Positions 8,334 through 17,398 of a stretch of DNA of 64,000 bases are shown one piece after another. The DNA comes from Arachidicoccus sp. BS20. GTDB taxonomy: Bacteria > Bacteroidota > Bacteroidia > Chitinophagales > Chitinophagaceae. The position numbers and the translations under genes were made by a program. The notes below the pieces were generated by a model. The model saw nothing but the letters and a program-made list of their open reading frames with translations. It did not search any database and had not been told where the DNA came from. The stretch covers positions 1,674,001 to 1,738,000 of the forward strand of contig NZ_CP015971.1 in assembly GCF_001659705.1 (NCBI RefSeq), given 5' to 3'. Every line of letters starts with the position of its first letter. The stretch's first letter is position 1.

Positions 8334-10811
8334 TTATAATCTACTTTGCAGATAATTAATCTGCGCCTGTTCATCATCTTTATTTGCTGCATTATTAAGC
8401 TGTGTTTTTTTATTGCTTAATATCGTTTCTAATCGCTTGTTCACGGCGTCTTTATATTGTGGAACGTAAGGCACCACTTTGTCTCGCGTCTCAATAATTG
8501 CATCGGTCAATCTTTTGAAATGTTCCGTATCGTGCAGATTGCCTAAATATGTAATCATATCAAATGTCTGTGTTACTTTTTCTTGTCCTAATGGTAAAGA
8601 AGTATAACTGTCGTACAGGTTATCAAAGTCTGCATCGGATTTTGTAGAAATGGTCAATCGCTGAACCACACTTGCCAATCTGCCACGCGCATCTTTCTGT
8701 AGTTCAGCAGCCATACTTACAGCTTTATCCTTATCCAATGTTGCTAAAGCCTGCAACGAAGAACCTGCAACACTGTATGATGAATCATAAACACCTGCAA
8801 GGTAAATGGGCTTGTAAGCACTGTCTCTCGAAAAAGTGAGCGCATCAATTGCCGCTGCACGCACCAGCCTGTACGGGTCATTTTTTGCGATGCCGGCAAT
8901 CTTCTCAAAATCAGCTGCCGAATAAACCGTAGGATTTACTGCCTGCAACACATCTTTACGAATGCCATGAAACTTATCATTAAGCGCAGTATTGACTAAA
9001 AAATCTTTTGCACCGTCTTCATCCAGATGATTGATTGCGTAAGCAACCGCTTCTTCTCTATCCACATAATTACCCGCAAGGTTGTATTGGTTAATGAACT
9101 CCTTCAAAGTTTTATGGTCATTCTTTTCTGCCAATAAAATTTTATCTCCGTCCACATTAATCAAATCGGGCTTGTCGCCTACATTAAATGTATATGATTG
9201 TTTTTGCTGTGTCATCCAAACAGAATGGCGAATTTTATTTTTCCCATGATAAATATCTATATCAATCGGTAGTTTAAAAATCTGTTCGTTCTTTTGTGTT
9301 TGTTCAATAGTTACAGTAGAAGTTTTTGCAGCAGAATCATACGCATAAGTAATGTCCAATACAGGATTGCCTGCGCCAAAATACCATTGATTCCAATACC
9401 AATTCCAGTCTTCGCCCGTTATTTGTTCAAATGCCAAACGCAATTTGGTAGCAGAGCCTGTACCGAATTTATTTTGATTCAGATAAAGATTCAATGATTT
9501 GAAGAATGCAGAATCTCCAATAATATGCCGCAGCATATGGAGAATACGTCCGCCTTTCTGATAGCTTACCAGGTCGAATACATCTTCTTTATCTTTATAA
9601 TAATATCTTACCAGGTTTTTATTTCTGCTGTTGGCGGAGTTGAGATACTCCTGCATTTGCTCATAATTTTCGGCATCGCCGGCATCTTTTCCGTACTTAT
9701 AATTTTCCCAGAGATATTCACTGTAATTGGCAAAACTTTCGTTCACGGTAATATTGCTCCAGCTTTCACAGGTAACCAAATCGCCAAACCAGTGATGAAA
9801 CAGTTCGTGCGCAATATCATCTTCCCACACATTGCCGTCAGTAAGCTGACGTGCATTTTGCTGTGCAGATTCCTGATGCAGCGTAGCCGTTACATTTTCC
9901 ATTGCGCCGCTCACATAATCACGTCCTACAATTTGATCGTATTTTGCCCAGGGATAATCAATGCCCAGAATTTTAGAATAGAAACCAATCATCTCCGGCG
10001 TATGCCCGAAAATTCTTCTTGCCACCGACTCGTACTCATGCTCTACATAATATTCAACGGGCTTTCCTTCGTAGCTGTCTTTCACAATCGCATAATCGCC
10101 CACACCCATAAAAAACAAATAAGGCGCAATAGGCAAATCCTGCTTCCATGTATCGGTGCGTGTGCCATCGCTGTTTTTCTTTTGCGAAACGAGCAAGCCA
10201 TTGGAAAGCGTTACATATTTTGCAGGAACGGTCATCGCAATTTCTTCGGTGGATTTCTGGTCAGGCTTGTCAATTGTAGGAAACCAAACGCTGTTGCTTT
10301 CTGTTTCGCCCTGTGTCCATATTTGAATCGGTTTATCTTTTACCAAACCTTTCGGGTTGATGAAGTACAAACCTTTATCGTCTGTAATGGCAGCACTGCC
10401 GTGCGTTTTACGCTCATCGGGCTTGGAAACATAGTCGATATAAACCGTATATTTTTCGCCGCCTTTAAATGTTTTACCCAATTGAATATGCAATTGCAAA
10501 CTATCATTATACGTATATTTCAAAGGCGTTTTTTTCGTACCATTGAGCATAGCAATCTCTTTAATATCCATGCCTTTTGCATCGAGCGTTAAAGAATCCG
10601 TAGGATAAAAATGCGGCTGCAAGGTAATCCACGCTTTGCCGTACATATAACTTTTGTCATAATCAAACTTAACTGCAAGTTTGGTATTGACCACATCATT
10701 AATTTTTGTTGCGCTTGCGCGGTATTCGTGTTTCCATGTTGTATCACTGCCGGATTGTGCCTTTACAAAAACGAACGACAGCAGGCACAACGGAAGAAAT
10801 AATTTTTTCAT
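8334..10811 (-). CDS. Secreted M1-family zinc aminopeptidase
   Basis: An 825-residue metallopeptidase exported by an N-terminal signal peptide (MKKLFLPLCLLSFVFVKAQ). The zinc site is complete: HELFHHWFGD with His335, Glu336 and His339, and the third ligand Glu358 in NESFANYSEY. The substrate-binding GAMEN-like motif is SGAMENVTA. The second half has the ERAP-like helical C-terminal region rather than a truncation. It probably trims peptides in the periplasm or at the surface. A second M1 enzyme of a shorter type is encoded at 12454-14310, with a phosphodiesterase and a DoxX gene between. Confidence 0.95.
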   Translation of the reverse strand: MKKLFLPLCLLSFVFVKAQSGSDTTWKHEYRASATKINDVVNTKLAVKFDYDKSYMYGKAWITLQPHFYPTDSLTLDAKGMDIKEIAMLNGTKKTPLKYTYNDSLQLHIQLGKTFKGGEKYTVYIDYVSKPDERKTHGSAAITDDKGLYFINPKGLVKDKPIQIWTQGETESNSVWFPTIDKPDQKSTEEIAMTVPAKYVTLSNGLLVSQKKNSDGTRTDTWKQDLPIAPYLFFMGVGDYAIVKDSYEGKPVEYYVEHEYESVARRIFGHTPEMIGFYSKILGIDYPWAKYDQIVGRDYVSGAMENVTATLHQESAQQNARQLTDGNVWEDDIAHELFHHWFGDLVTCESWSNITVNESFANYSEYLWENYKYGKDAGDAENYEQMQEYLNSANSRNKNLVRYYYKDKEDVFDLVSYQKGGRILHMLRHIIGDSAFFKSLNLYLNQNKFGTGSATKLRLAFEQITGEDWNWYWNQWYFGAGNPVLDITYAYDSAAKTSTVTIEQTQKNEQIFKLPIDIDIYHGKNKIRHSVWMTQQKQSYTFNVGDKPDLINVDGDKILLAEKNDHKTLKEFINQYNLAGNYVDREEAVAYAINHLDEDGAKDFLVNTALNDKFHGIRKDVLQAVNPTVYSAADFEKIAGIAKNDPYRLVRAAAIDALTFSRDSAYKPIYLAGVYDSSYSVAGSSLQALATLDKDKAVSMAAELQKDARGRLASVVQRLTISTKSDADFDNLYDSYTSLPLGQEKVTQTFDMITYLGNLHDTEHFKRLTDAIIETRDKVVPYVPQYKDAVNKRLETILSNKKTQLNNAANKDDEQAQINYLQSRL

Positions 10812-10904
10812 TTAGAATATTTTTTCGAGGCGTAAAAGTAAATTATTCAACGAAATCGTATATGATAATTTTTGTTATTTTGATGAGTGGTAAATAGCAC
10901 CTAT

Positions 10905-11009
10905 CGTCATTGCGAGAAACGAGGCATTAGAGCCTGTCCCGAACTTGTTTCGGGAAGCGACGTGGCAATCTCAAATAGACATTCAAAGATTGCTGCGCTC
11001 GCAATGACG
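10905..11009. repeat. Palindromic intergenic repeat (CGTCATTGCGAG family)
   Basis: The ends are a perfect 12-bp inverted pair, CGTCATTGCGAG at 10905-10916 and CTCGCAATGACG at 10998-11009. A second inner palindrome, CCCGAA/TTCGGG, lies within. The 105-base element sits between divergent genes and has the look of the REP/MITE-like repeats scattered through Bacteroidota genomes. No coding sequence is present. Confidence 0.8.
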
Positions 11010-11043
11010 TGCAAGCGTGTTTCATTATTTTATACATTTGAAA

Positions 11044-11985
11044 ATGAAAAAATTTTTCTTTTTGTTTTTTTGCATAATTGTCCAATATTCCAATGCACAA
11101 AGTTCGTTTACCATTCTTCCGTTGGGCGTTTACGGCGGCAGCGACGAGAGTAATTTATCCGCTTATCTGCTCGCACCGAGAGATTCGCAAAATTATATTT
11201 GCCTGGATGCAGGAACAATATATGATGGCTTGAAAGCTGCACACAGCAAGGGCTTCATCAAAAAGAATGAAGCTGATTTTTTCAAAGAAAACATCAAAGC
11301 GTATCTTATTTCCCACGGGCATCTCGACCATGTTGCAGGAATGATTATCAACTCGCCAAATGATGTGAAGAAGAATATTTATGCGTTACCTTTCTGCATC
11401 GACATTTTGAAGACAAAATATTTCACATGGACGAGTTGGGCAAATTTTGCCAACGAGGGCGAGCAACCTGCATTGAAAAAATATACCTACAACTATTTAG
11501 ACACATCCAAAGAAACACTAATTGAAAATACTTCGCTGTTCGTCAAACCATTTTTGTTAAGCCACTCTGCACCGGGAAAAAGTACGGCGTTTTTAATCAG
11601 AAACAATGATGATTATTTTCTTTATTTTGGCGACACGGGCGACGATGCCATTGAACAGAGCAATAACTTAAAAATCGTCTGGAATGCAGTTGCACCACTG
11701 CTTCCAGCAAAAAAACTAAAAGGAATTTCCATTGAATGTTCTTATCCCGATGAACAAAATGACAAACAATTATTCGGACATCTGAAACCGGATTTATTGT
11801 TCAAAAATCTGAAAGAATTAGAAAATTTAGCAGGTAAAAATTCTTTGCAAAATTTCCCTGTCATTATCGCACATATTAAACCTGACGGCGATAATGAAAC
11901 ATTGATTCACGAAGAACTGGAAAAAGAAAATACACTGAACGTGAAACTGATTTTTCCGAAACAGGGAGAAAAAATTAATTTATAA
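11044..11985 (+). CDS. Class II 3',5'-cyclic-nucleotide phosphodiesterase-like protein, exported
   Basis: A metallo-beta-lactamase-fold hydrolase of 313 residues. The motif SHGHLDHVAGMIINSP (histidines near 91-95) is the hallmark of class II cyclic nucleotide phosphodiesterases, and a later YFGDTGDDA supplies the bridging aspartate. SIECSYPDEQ and IAHIKPDGD are also typical. An N-terminal signal peptide (KKFFFLFFCIIVQYSNAQ) places it outside the cytoplasm, so it would degrade extracellular or periplasmic cAMP-like molecules rather than signalling pools. The ATG at 11044 is chosen because the signal peptide starts there; an upstream start adds nine residues of no value. DoxX follows after 17 bases. 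Confidence 0.9.
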   Translation: MKKFFFLFFCIIVQYSNAQSSFTILPLGVYGGSDESNLSAYLLAPRDSQNYICLDAGTIYDGLKAAHSKGFIKKNEADFFKENIKAYLISHGHLDHVAGMIINSPNDVKKNIYALPFCIDILKTKYFTWTSWANFANEGEQPALKKYTYNYLDTSKETLIENTSLFVKPFLLSHSAPGKSTAFLIRNNDDYFLYFGDTGDDAIEQSNNLKIVWNAVAPLLPAKKLKGISIECSYPDEQNDKQLFGHLKPDLLFKNLKELENLAGKNSLQNFPVIIAHIKPDGDNETLIHEELEKENTLNVKLIFPKQGEKINL

Positions 11986-12002
11986 ACTAAAAAATTTGAA
12001 TT

Positions 12003-12395
12003 ATGAACAAAACAGCTTATTTACTTACGCGACTTGCTATTGGCATCAGTATGTTCGGACACGGATTTGTTCGATTATTTAAACTGTCAATTTTTGCCGG
12101 CGGCATGATTAAAGAATTTGAAAAATCCATGTTGCCCAATTTTATAGTTACGCCATTCGCTTACGTGCTGCCTTTCGCAGAATTTTTTATTGGCATTTTA
12201 TTAATCCTCGGTTGGTTTACCAAACAAGCGGCGATTGCCGGTTCAATCGTCATGTTCATCTTGGTTTTTGGCAGTTCAATGATTGAAAACTGGAGTATAA
12301 TTCCGTCTCAGTTATTGCACATCGTCTTTTTTGTATTCATTGTTCAGTTCATACAAAGCAACAGTTGCGCGTTGGACAATCTTCGCAAACGTTGA
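12003..12395 (+). CDS. DoxX-family membrane protein
   Basis: A small 130-residue inner-membrane protein with four predicted helices. The N-terminal pattern LTRLAIGISMFGHGFVRL and the central LPFAEFFIGILLILGWFT are typical of DoxX proteins. The family is linked to redox and thiol homeostasis in some bacteria, but no enzymatic residues are established. It follows the phosphodiesterase gene closely and precedes the second M1 peptidase by 58 bases. No sign of truncation. Confidence 0.88.
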   Translation: MNKTAYLLTRLAIGISMFGHGFVRLFKLSIFAGGMIKEFEKSMLPNFIVTPFAYVLPFAEFFIGILLILGWFTKQAAIAGSIVMFILVFGSSMIENWSIIPSQLLHIVFFVFIVQFIQSNSCALDNLRKR

Positions 12396-12453
12396 TGAAC
12401 ATTGCATTTTAAAAAAATAAAATATCTTTAAACAAAACTATTCTAAAAAAAAT

Positions 12454-14310
12454 ATGAAGAAATATTTACTCGCCGCATTATGTATTTCATTTACAATCGC
12501 AACTAATGCGCAGCCTGAACGCTGGCAACAAAAAGTGAATTATACCATTGACGCATCTTTGAATGTGCAGACGAATATTATCACAGGAAAAGAAAATATT
12601 ATTTACTGGAATAATTCACCTGACACATTGCATCGCATTTTTATTTTTCTGTATTGGAATGCTTTTCAGCCCGGCAGTATGATGGACGTCCGCTCCAGAG
12701 AATTAGGCAAGAAAATCCTTGGCTACACACGTACCGGTAAACAAGTGCGCGATTGGGATTCACGTGTGCGCGACAGAATCGAAAATCTGAAGCCGGGCGA
12801 GATAGGCTACCAACACGTGAATAATGTTTTAGTAAACGGACTAAAAACTTCGTTAACGCAACATGAAACCGTATTGGAAGTAGATTTGAGCAAACCTATT
12901 TTACCTCATTCACAAAATACTGTTTCGCTTCCGTTTGAAGCGCAGGTACCCGTACAAATCAGGCGTAGCGGGCGCGACAATGCAGAAGGCGTACGTTACA
13001 GTATGAGCCAATGGTATCCGAAAATTGCAGAGTATGATTATGAAGGATGGAATGTTAATCCGTACATCGCACGTGAGTTTTATGGCGTTTGGGGCGATTT
13101 TGATGTGAACATCACAACAGACAAACACTATATGCTTGCGGGAACAGGCACTATCCAAAATCCAGATGAAGTGGGTTTTGGTTATGGCAAAGTTCAGGGC
13201 GTTCCGCAAAAACCTTCTGCGACAACTACCTGGCATTTTGCTGCGCATAATGTTCATGATTTTGTGTGGGCTGCCGACACCGGTTACATTTTATTAAAAA
13301 GACAAATTCCAACCGGACCATTATTTTATTTTGTTTACAAAAAGAAAGACGCCGCACAGGATAGTCTATGGAATAAAACCGCGGACAGCGTTGCTTATGC
13401 GTACAAAAATTTTATTGCAAAAACATTTGGCGCATATCCTTATAAAAATTATTCCTTTATTCAGGGCGGCGACGGCGGCATGGAATATCCGATGGCAACA
13501 TTAATTAAAAGCGGAAGCCGGGGAACAGCTTTGCACGAGTTCGGACACAGTTGGTATCAGGGTGTTTTGGGAAGCAACGAAAGTCTTTTCCCATGGATGG
13601 ACGAAGGAGGTGCTACTTATTTTGAAACCCGCACCACAGGCTGGCTGCACCGCGATAGTCTTTGGTATTTGAAAAGCCTGAAAGGTTATTTCAATCTTGT
13701 AAAAAGCAGACTGGAAGAGCCAATGAGCACGCACGCCGACCACTATAATACAAATTATGCCTACGAGGAAGCTGCATACAGCAAAGGTGCAACTTTCTAC
13801 GAACAGCTTTCTTATATCATCGGCAATGCGAACATGGATAAATTTTTACTTGCTTATTTCAACATATGGAAATTCAAACATCCAAACGCAAATGATTTGA
13901 TTCGCGTAGCGGAAAAAGTAAGCGGTCTGGAACTTGAATGGTACAAGCAATATTGGATTTATTCAACCAAAACCATTGATTACGGCATTAATAGTGTTTC
14001 ATCGAAAGACAATCATGCTGTTGTTACGTTGCAAAGAATCGGTTTAATGCCAATGCCTTTGGATGTCTTGGTAACTTATAAAGACGGCTCGTATGAAATG
14101 TACAATATTCCTTGCAACATGATGTACGGACACAAGCCTGCGGAAAACAATTATTACAAATGGATTTTTGCGCCGGAATGGTTTTGGACAAGCCCGACTT
14201 ATGATTTGGAATTATCTAAGCCTTTGAACGAAGTTCAATCCGTTGAAATTGACCACTCGCAACGCATGGCGGATGTGGACAGAACAAATAATGTGTGGAA
14301 AGTACAATAA
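12454..14310 (+). CDS. Secreted M1-family metallopeptidase, short form
   Basis: A 618-residue peptidase with a signal peptide (MKKYLLAALCISFTIATNAQ). The zinc ligands are His361 and His365 in HEFGHSWYQG and Glu384 in WMDEGGATYFE, with catalytic Glu362. GGDGGMEYPMAT near residue 340 replaces the GAMEN motif. The length fits the single-domain group of Bacteroidota M1-like proteins that lack the long C-terminal helical domain. It may act on exported peptides. The last gene of a rightward group, it is followed at once by a strong terminator. Confidence 0.94.
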   Translation: MKKYLLAALCISFTIATNAQPERWQQKVNYTIDASLNVQTNIITGKENIIYWNNSPDTLHRIFIFLYWNAFQPGSMMDVRSRELGKKILGYTRTGKQVRDWDSRVRDRIENLKPGEIGYQHVNNVLVNGLKTSLTQHETVLEVDLSKPILPHSQNTVSLPFEAQVPVQIRRSGRDNAEGVRYSMSQWYPKIAEYDYEGWNVNPYIAREFYGVWGDFDVNITTDKHYMLAGTGTIQNPDEVGFGYGKVQGVPQKPSATTTWHFAAHNVHDFVWAADTGYILLKRQIPTGPLFYFVYKKKDAAQDSLWNKTADSVAYAYKNFIAKTFGAYPYKNYSFIQGGDGGMEYPMATLIKSGSRGTALHEFGHSWYQGVLGSNESLFPWMDEGGATYFETRTTGWLHRDSLWYLKSLKGYFNLVKSRLEEPMSTHADHYNTNYAYEEAAYSKGATFYEQLSYIIGNANMDKFLLAYFNIWKFKHPNANDLIRVAEKVSGLELEWYKQYWIYSTKTIDYGINSVSSKDNHAVVTLQRIGLMPMPLDVLVTYKDGSYEMYNIPCNMMYGHKPAENNYYKWIFAPEWFWTSPTYDLELSKPLNEVQSVEIDHSQRMADVDRTNNVWKVQ

Positions 14311-14314
14311 ATAC

Positions 14315-14348
14315 AAAAAGCCCACGAGACTGGTCTCGTGGGCTTTTT
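14315..14348. terminator. Strong bidirectional terminator
   Basis: A perfect 16-bp stem (14315-14330 with 14333-14348) with only two bases between the arms, flanked by A and T runs. It lies between the M1 peptidase and the convergent lytic transglycosylase gene and can serve both. Confidence 0.9.
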
Positions 14349-14370
14349 GTATTTATTGAGAAGAAATGAA

Positions 14371-15543
14371 TTATCTGTCAATGCTTGTTCTTCCTTTTGG
14401 TAAATCATCTGTTGATTTATTGGTTCCGTCGAGCAATTGGTTAAACGATTGCTGGAGAATATCATTTTTCTTATCAACAAATTCTTTTGCTTTTCCATCG
14501 GGAAGATGCAAATCATAAAACTGTCCGTCTGCAACTGCTTTATTAAAATTAGGATTTGACTTTTCAAATACTGCTTTATCAATGCCTAACACATCACAAA
14601 TCGCGTCTTCATTATAAATACCGCGAATGCGAATCGTATTGTTGTCAGACGAATTAATTTCCACTTCGTCACTGCCATTATTGTCTTGCCCAAGTTGTTC
14701 TTTGTACTTCTTCGTTTCTTTAGCACTCATAGTTGTAATGCCGCCGCTACCTTCAAAGAAATAATGCGTACTGATGAATTTTTTCACATGATTGCGCGTT
14801 TCCGTAGGAAGGTAGGATTGCACTTTCCAAAAATCGGAAGAGCCTGCGTCGCGAATAGCTCTGTCCACGCGACCGATGCCCGCATTATATGCTGCAATTG
14901 TCAACAACCAATCGTGATAATGGTTATGCAAGGATGTTAATAATTTAGCCGCAGCTTCTGTACTTTTTGCATAATCCGTTCTGTAATCGTGCCCGTTTTT
15001 AATCAATCCGTAACGAATACCTTCGTCGTGCATCAATTGCCAAGGTCCTGTTGCCCCGGAACTCATGCGCATATTTTTTTGCAAGGAACTTTCAATTACA
15101 GCCAAATATTTTAATTGCGTAGGCAAATTGTGTTCTTCCAAAATTCCGTCCATCAGTTTGAAAATGGGTTTTGCCCAGCTTTTCATTCTGGTAAGGTCTG
15201 TCAGCTCGTGATGAATATAGTGGTCCGCAAAATCTTCCACTTTAGGATTCAGTGCTACTTTCGCATCGGAAATGTCAACTTTCTTAGCTGCAACACCTTG
15301 CGTATTCGGATCGAGCGTTACAGGTTGGGTTGTAGGCAATAGAGTAACAAAACCTTTAGGTCCTACTTTACTTTTTGTTGTGGATTTTTTCTTGTCTTCG
15401 CCGGGAGCATTTACATTTTTAACGGTTGTAAATGACATAGCAAATATGGCAAAAGAAACAAATAACAGCAATCTTGAAACGTGTTTTACGCCTAAACGGG
15501 TAAAAACACTTTCCTTTCTACGATAAAAAAACTTCCGCTTCAT
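14371..15543 (-). CDS. Lytic transglycosylase (SLT domain)
   Basis: Cleaves peptidoglycan glycan strands between MurNAc and GlcNAc, forming anhydro-MurNAc. The 390-residue protein has an N-terminal membrane anchor (about 22-40). The SLT domain has catalytic Glu141 in VIESSLQKNM, then SGATGPWQLM and AAYNAGIGRVDRAI, the usual three motifs of the MltD/Slt70 family. About 100 residues follow, with IRIRGIYNEDAICDVLGID resembling a degenerate LysM-like region. It acts in the periplasm. It stands alone, convergent with the M1 peptidase and downstream of gatA. Confidence 0.93.
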   Translation of the reverse strand: MKRKFFYRRKESVFTRLGVKHVSRLLLFVSFAIFAMSFTTVKNVNAPGEDKKKSTTKSKVGPKGFVTLLPTTQPVTLDPNTQGVAAKKVDISDAKVALNPKVEDFADHYIHHELTDLTRMKSWAKPIFKLMDGILEEHNLPTQLKYLAVIESSLQKNMRMSSGATGPWQLMHDEGIRYGLIKNGHDYRTDYAKSTEAAAKLLTSLHNHYHDWLLTIAAYNAGIGRVDRAIRDAGSSDFWKVQSYLPTETRNHVKKFISTHYFFEGSGGITTMSAKETKKYKEQLGQDNNGSDEVEINSSDNNTIRIRGIYNEDAICDVLGIDKAVFEKSNPNFNKAVADGQFYDLHLPDGKAKEFVDKKNDILQQSFNQLLDGTNKSTDDLPKGRTSIDR

Positions 15544-15634
15544 TCCAATTTTTTCGTTAATAAATGAAGATATTATTCTGATAATATCCGGCGCTTCGAG
15601 GGAATTAATGAAAAAATGAATCGCGATGTAGAGA

Positions 15635-17083
15635 TTAAAAGTTCTTCCCGGCGATTTGCACCATTTGTTTTGAAAGATTCAATAATTGAGATTCTTTCAT
15701 TTTATCTGTCATTATCTGAATACCAAAAGGTATGCCAAATGCAGAATCGAACAAAGGTAAGGAAATTCCCGGAATGCCAGCCAGATTTGCGAACACAGTG
15801 TAGATATCAGCTAAATACATTTCCGTAGCATCATTACTCTTCTCGCCGACTTTGAATGCGGGAATGGGAGAATTTGGAGAAATAAGCGCATCATATTCCG
15901 CAAATATTTCATTGGCTCTGTCAGACACAATACGTCTAACTTGCTGTGCCTTAGTAAAATAAGAATCGTAATACAAAGCACTTAATACAAATGTACCAAG
16001 CATAATGCGACGTTTTACCTCTTTGCCAAACGCCTCACTCCTGTTGTTCTTGTAAAATTCCGTTAAATCATTTTCGGGCGATTTGGACTGATAGCCAAAA
16101 CGAACGCCATCATAACGAGAAAGGTTGGTCGAGGCTTCCGCTGTCGTAAGCACATAATAAGTCGGTACAATATAATCGAGATATTCAAAATCAATCGCCT
16201 CAACCGAATGACCTGCACTTTTCAGTTGCTCTATAAATTGAAAAATGGCATTCTTAATTTCTTCATTCAACGATGGATGTTCCAAAGTTTGTTTTATATA
16301 AGCAATCTTGTATTTTTTATCATCAGTTAGTGAAGCTAAATAATTTTCCACCGGCGATTCGCTCACTGTGCTGTCATAACCATCTGTACCGGCAATTACT
16401 TCTAATACCAAAGCTGCATCTTCTACCGTTTTGGAAAAAATTCCAATTTGGTCAAATGACGAAGCGTAAGCGATTAACCCGTATCGGGAAATTCTTCCAT
16501 AAGAAGGCTTTAACCCGATTACACCGCAAAAATCTGCCGGCTGACGAACAGAACCGCCTGTATCGCTGCCTAAACTAATCATACACAAGCCCGCTTGAAC
16601 TGCCACCGCCGAGCCGCCGGAAGAGCCACCCGGAACGCGCGAATTATCCGCAGCGTTCAGCACTTTTCCGAACGCAGAATTTTCGTTGCTGCTGCCCATA
16701 GCAAACTCGTCGCAGTTCTGCCTGCCGATGATTATGGCGCCATCGGCTAATAATTTTTCAACCGCCGTTGCATTATAAACCGCCGTATAATTTTCGAGGA
16801 TTTTGGATGCAGCAGAGAGCTTGTGATTTTTATAACTGATTACATCCTTCAGTCCGACAACTACACCATGTAATTTTCCTAAAGATTTACCTGCAAGGCG
16901 TTCTTCATCTAATTGCTTTGCACGTTCAAGCGCTTCTTCGGAATAAACTTCAAGAAAAGCGTTGAGGTGTTTATTTGCCTCAATGCGCGACAAATAATAT
17001 TCAACCACAGCCACACAAGTAGTTTGGTTATTCAACAAAGCTGTTTGATAATCTTTAATGGAAACGAAAGAAAACTCTGACAA
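15635..17083 (-). CDS. gatA: Glutamyl-tRNA(Gln)/aspartyl-tRNA(Asn) amidotransferase subunit A
   Basis: The glutaminase subunit of GatCAB, which releases ammonia from glutamine so misacylated Glu-tRNA(Gln) or Asp-tRNA(Asn) can be amidated. The Ser-cisSer-Lys triad is complete: Lys79 in VVGLKDVI, Ser154 in PGGSSGGSAV and Ser178 in SDTGGSVRQPA. These match the numbering of the Staphylococcus enzyme. At 482 residues it is full length. gatB and gatC are not adjacent, which is common in Bacteroidota. tatA lies 34 bases upstream on the same strand. Confidence 0.96.
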   Translation of the reverse strand: MSEFSFVSIKDYQTALLNNQTTCVAVVEYYLSRIEANKHLNAFLEVYSEEALERAKQLDEERLAGKSLGKLHGVVVGLKDVISYKNHKLSAASKILENYTAVYNATAVEKLLADGAIIIGRQNCDEFAMGSSNENSAFGKVLNAADNSRVPGGSSGGSAVAVQAGLCMISLGSDTGGSVRQPADFCGVIGLKPSYGRISRYGLIAYASSFDQIGIFSKTVEDAALVLEVIAGTDGYDSTVSESPVENYLASLTDDKKYKIAYIKQTLEHPSLNEEIKNAIFQFIEQLKSAGHSVEAIDFEYLDYIVPTYYVLTTAEASTNLSRYDGVRFGYQSKSPENDLTEFYKNNRSEAFGKEVKRRIMLGTFVLSALYYDSYFTKAQQVRRIVSDRANEIFAEYDALISPNSPIPAFKVGEKSNDATEMYLADIYTVFANLAGIPGISLPLFDSAFGIPFGIQIMTDKMKESQLLNLSKQMVQIAGKNF

Positions 17084-17117
17084 AATAAAATCGGATTGAG
17101 ACGTTGAAAGAACAAAA

Positions 17118-17357
17118 TTAAACCTGCGGTGTTACGGAAGAATTATTTGCAGTACTCTGTTCTACTTTAGTTTTAGGCTGGTTATCTTTTTCTTTCAAAC
17201 CGTTTTCCAATTCTCGTCGCACGCTGTCTTTTGCATCGTTAAATTCACGTACGCCTTTACCCAAGCCGCGCATGAATTCGGGAATTTTATTGCCGCCGAA
17301 CAAAACCAATACTACTACGGCTATTAACAATATTTCTGAAAACCCAATATCTCCCAT
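17118..17357 (-). CDS. tatA: Twin-arginine translocase subunit TatA/TatE
   Basis: A 79-residue pore-forming subunit for export of folded proteins. Layout: one short transmembrane helix (about residues 8-22, [15 protein letters not shown]), the conserved [16 protein letters not shown] hinge and amphipathic helix, then a charged tail ending in a low-complexity Asn/Ser/Thr stretch. The glycine and phenylalanine after the helix are the diagnostic residues. tatC is not in this window. It is located just upstream of gatA, with which it may share a transcript. Confidence 0.93.
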   Translation of the reverse strand: MGDIGFSEILLIAVVVLVLFGGNKIPEFMRGLGKGVREFNDAKDSVRRELENGLKEKDNQPKTKVEQSTANNSSVTPQV

Positions 17358-17398
17358 GATTTTTCGATTTTAATCAACCACAAAAATAAATAAAAATC

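Noticed and set aside
9525-10592. Long open frame on the + strand, 355 codons
   Set aside because: It lies wholly opposite the M1 peptidase, which has a signal peptide and a complete zinc site. The + strand translation is low-complexity and without domain features.
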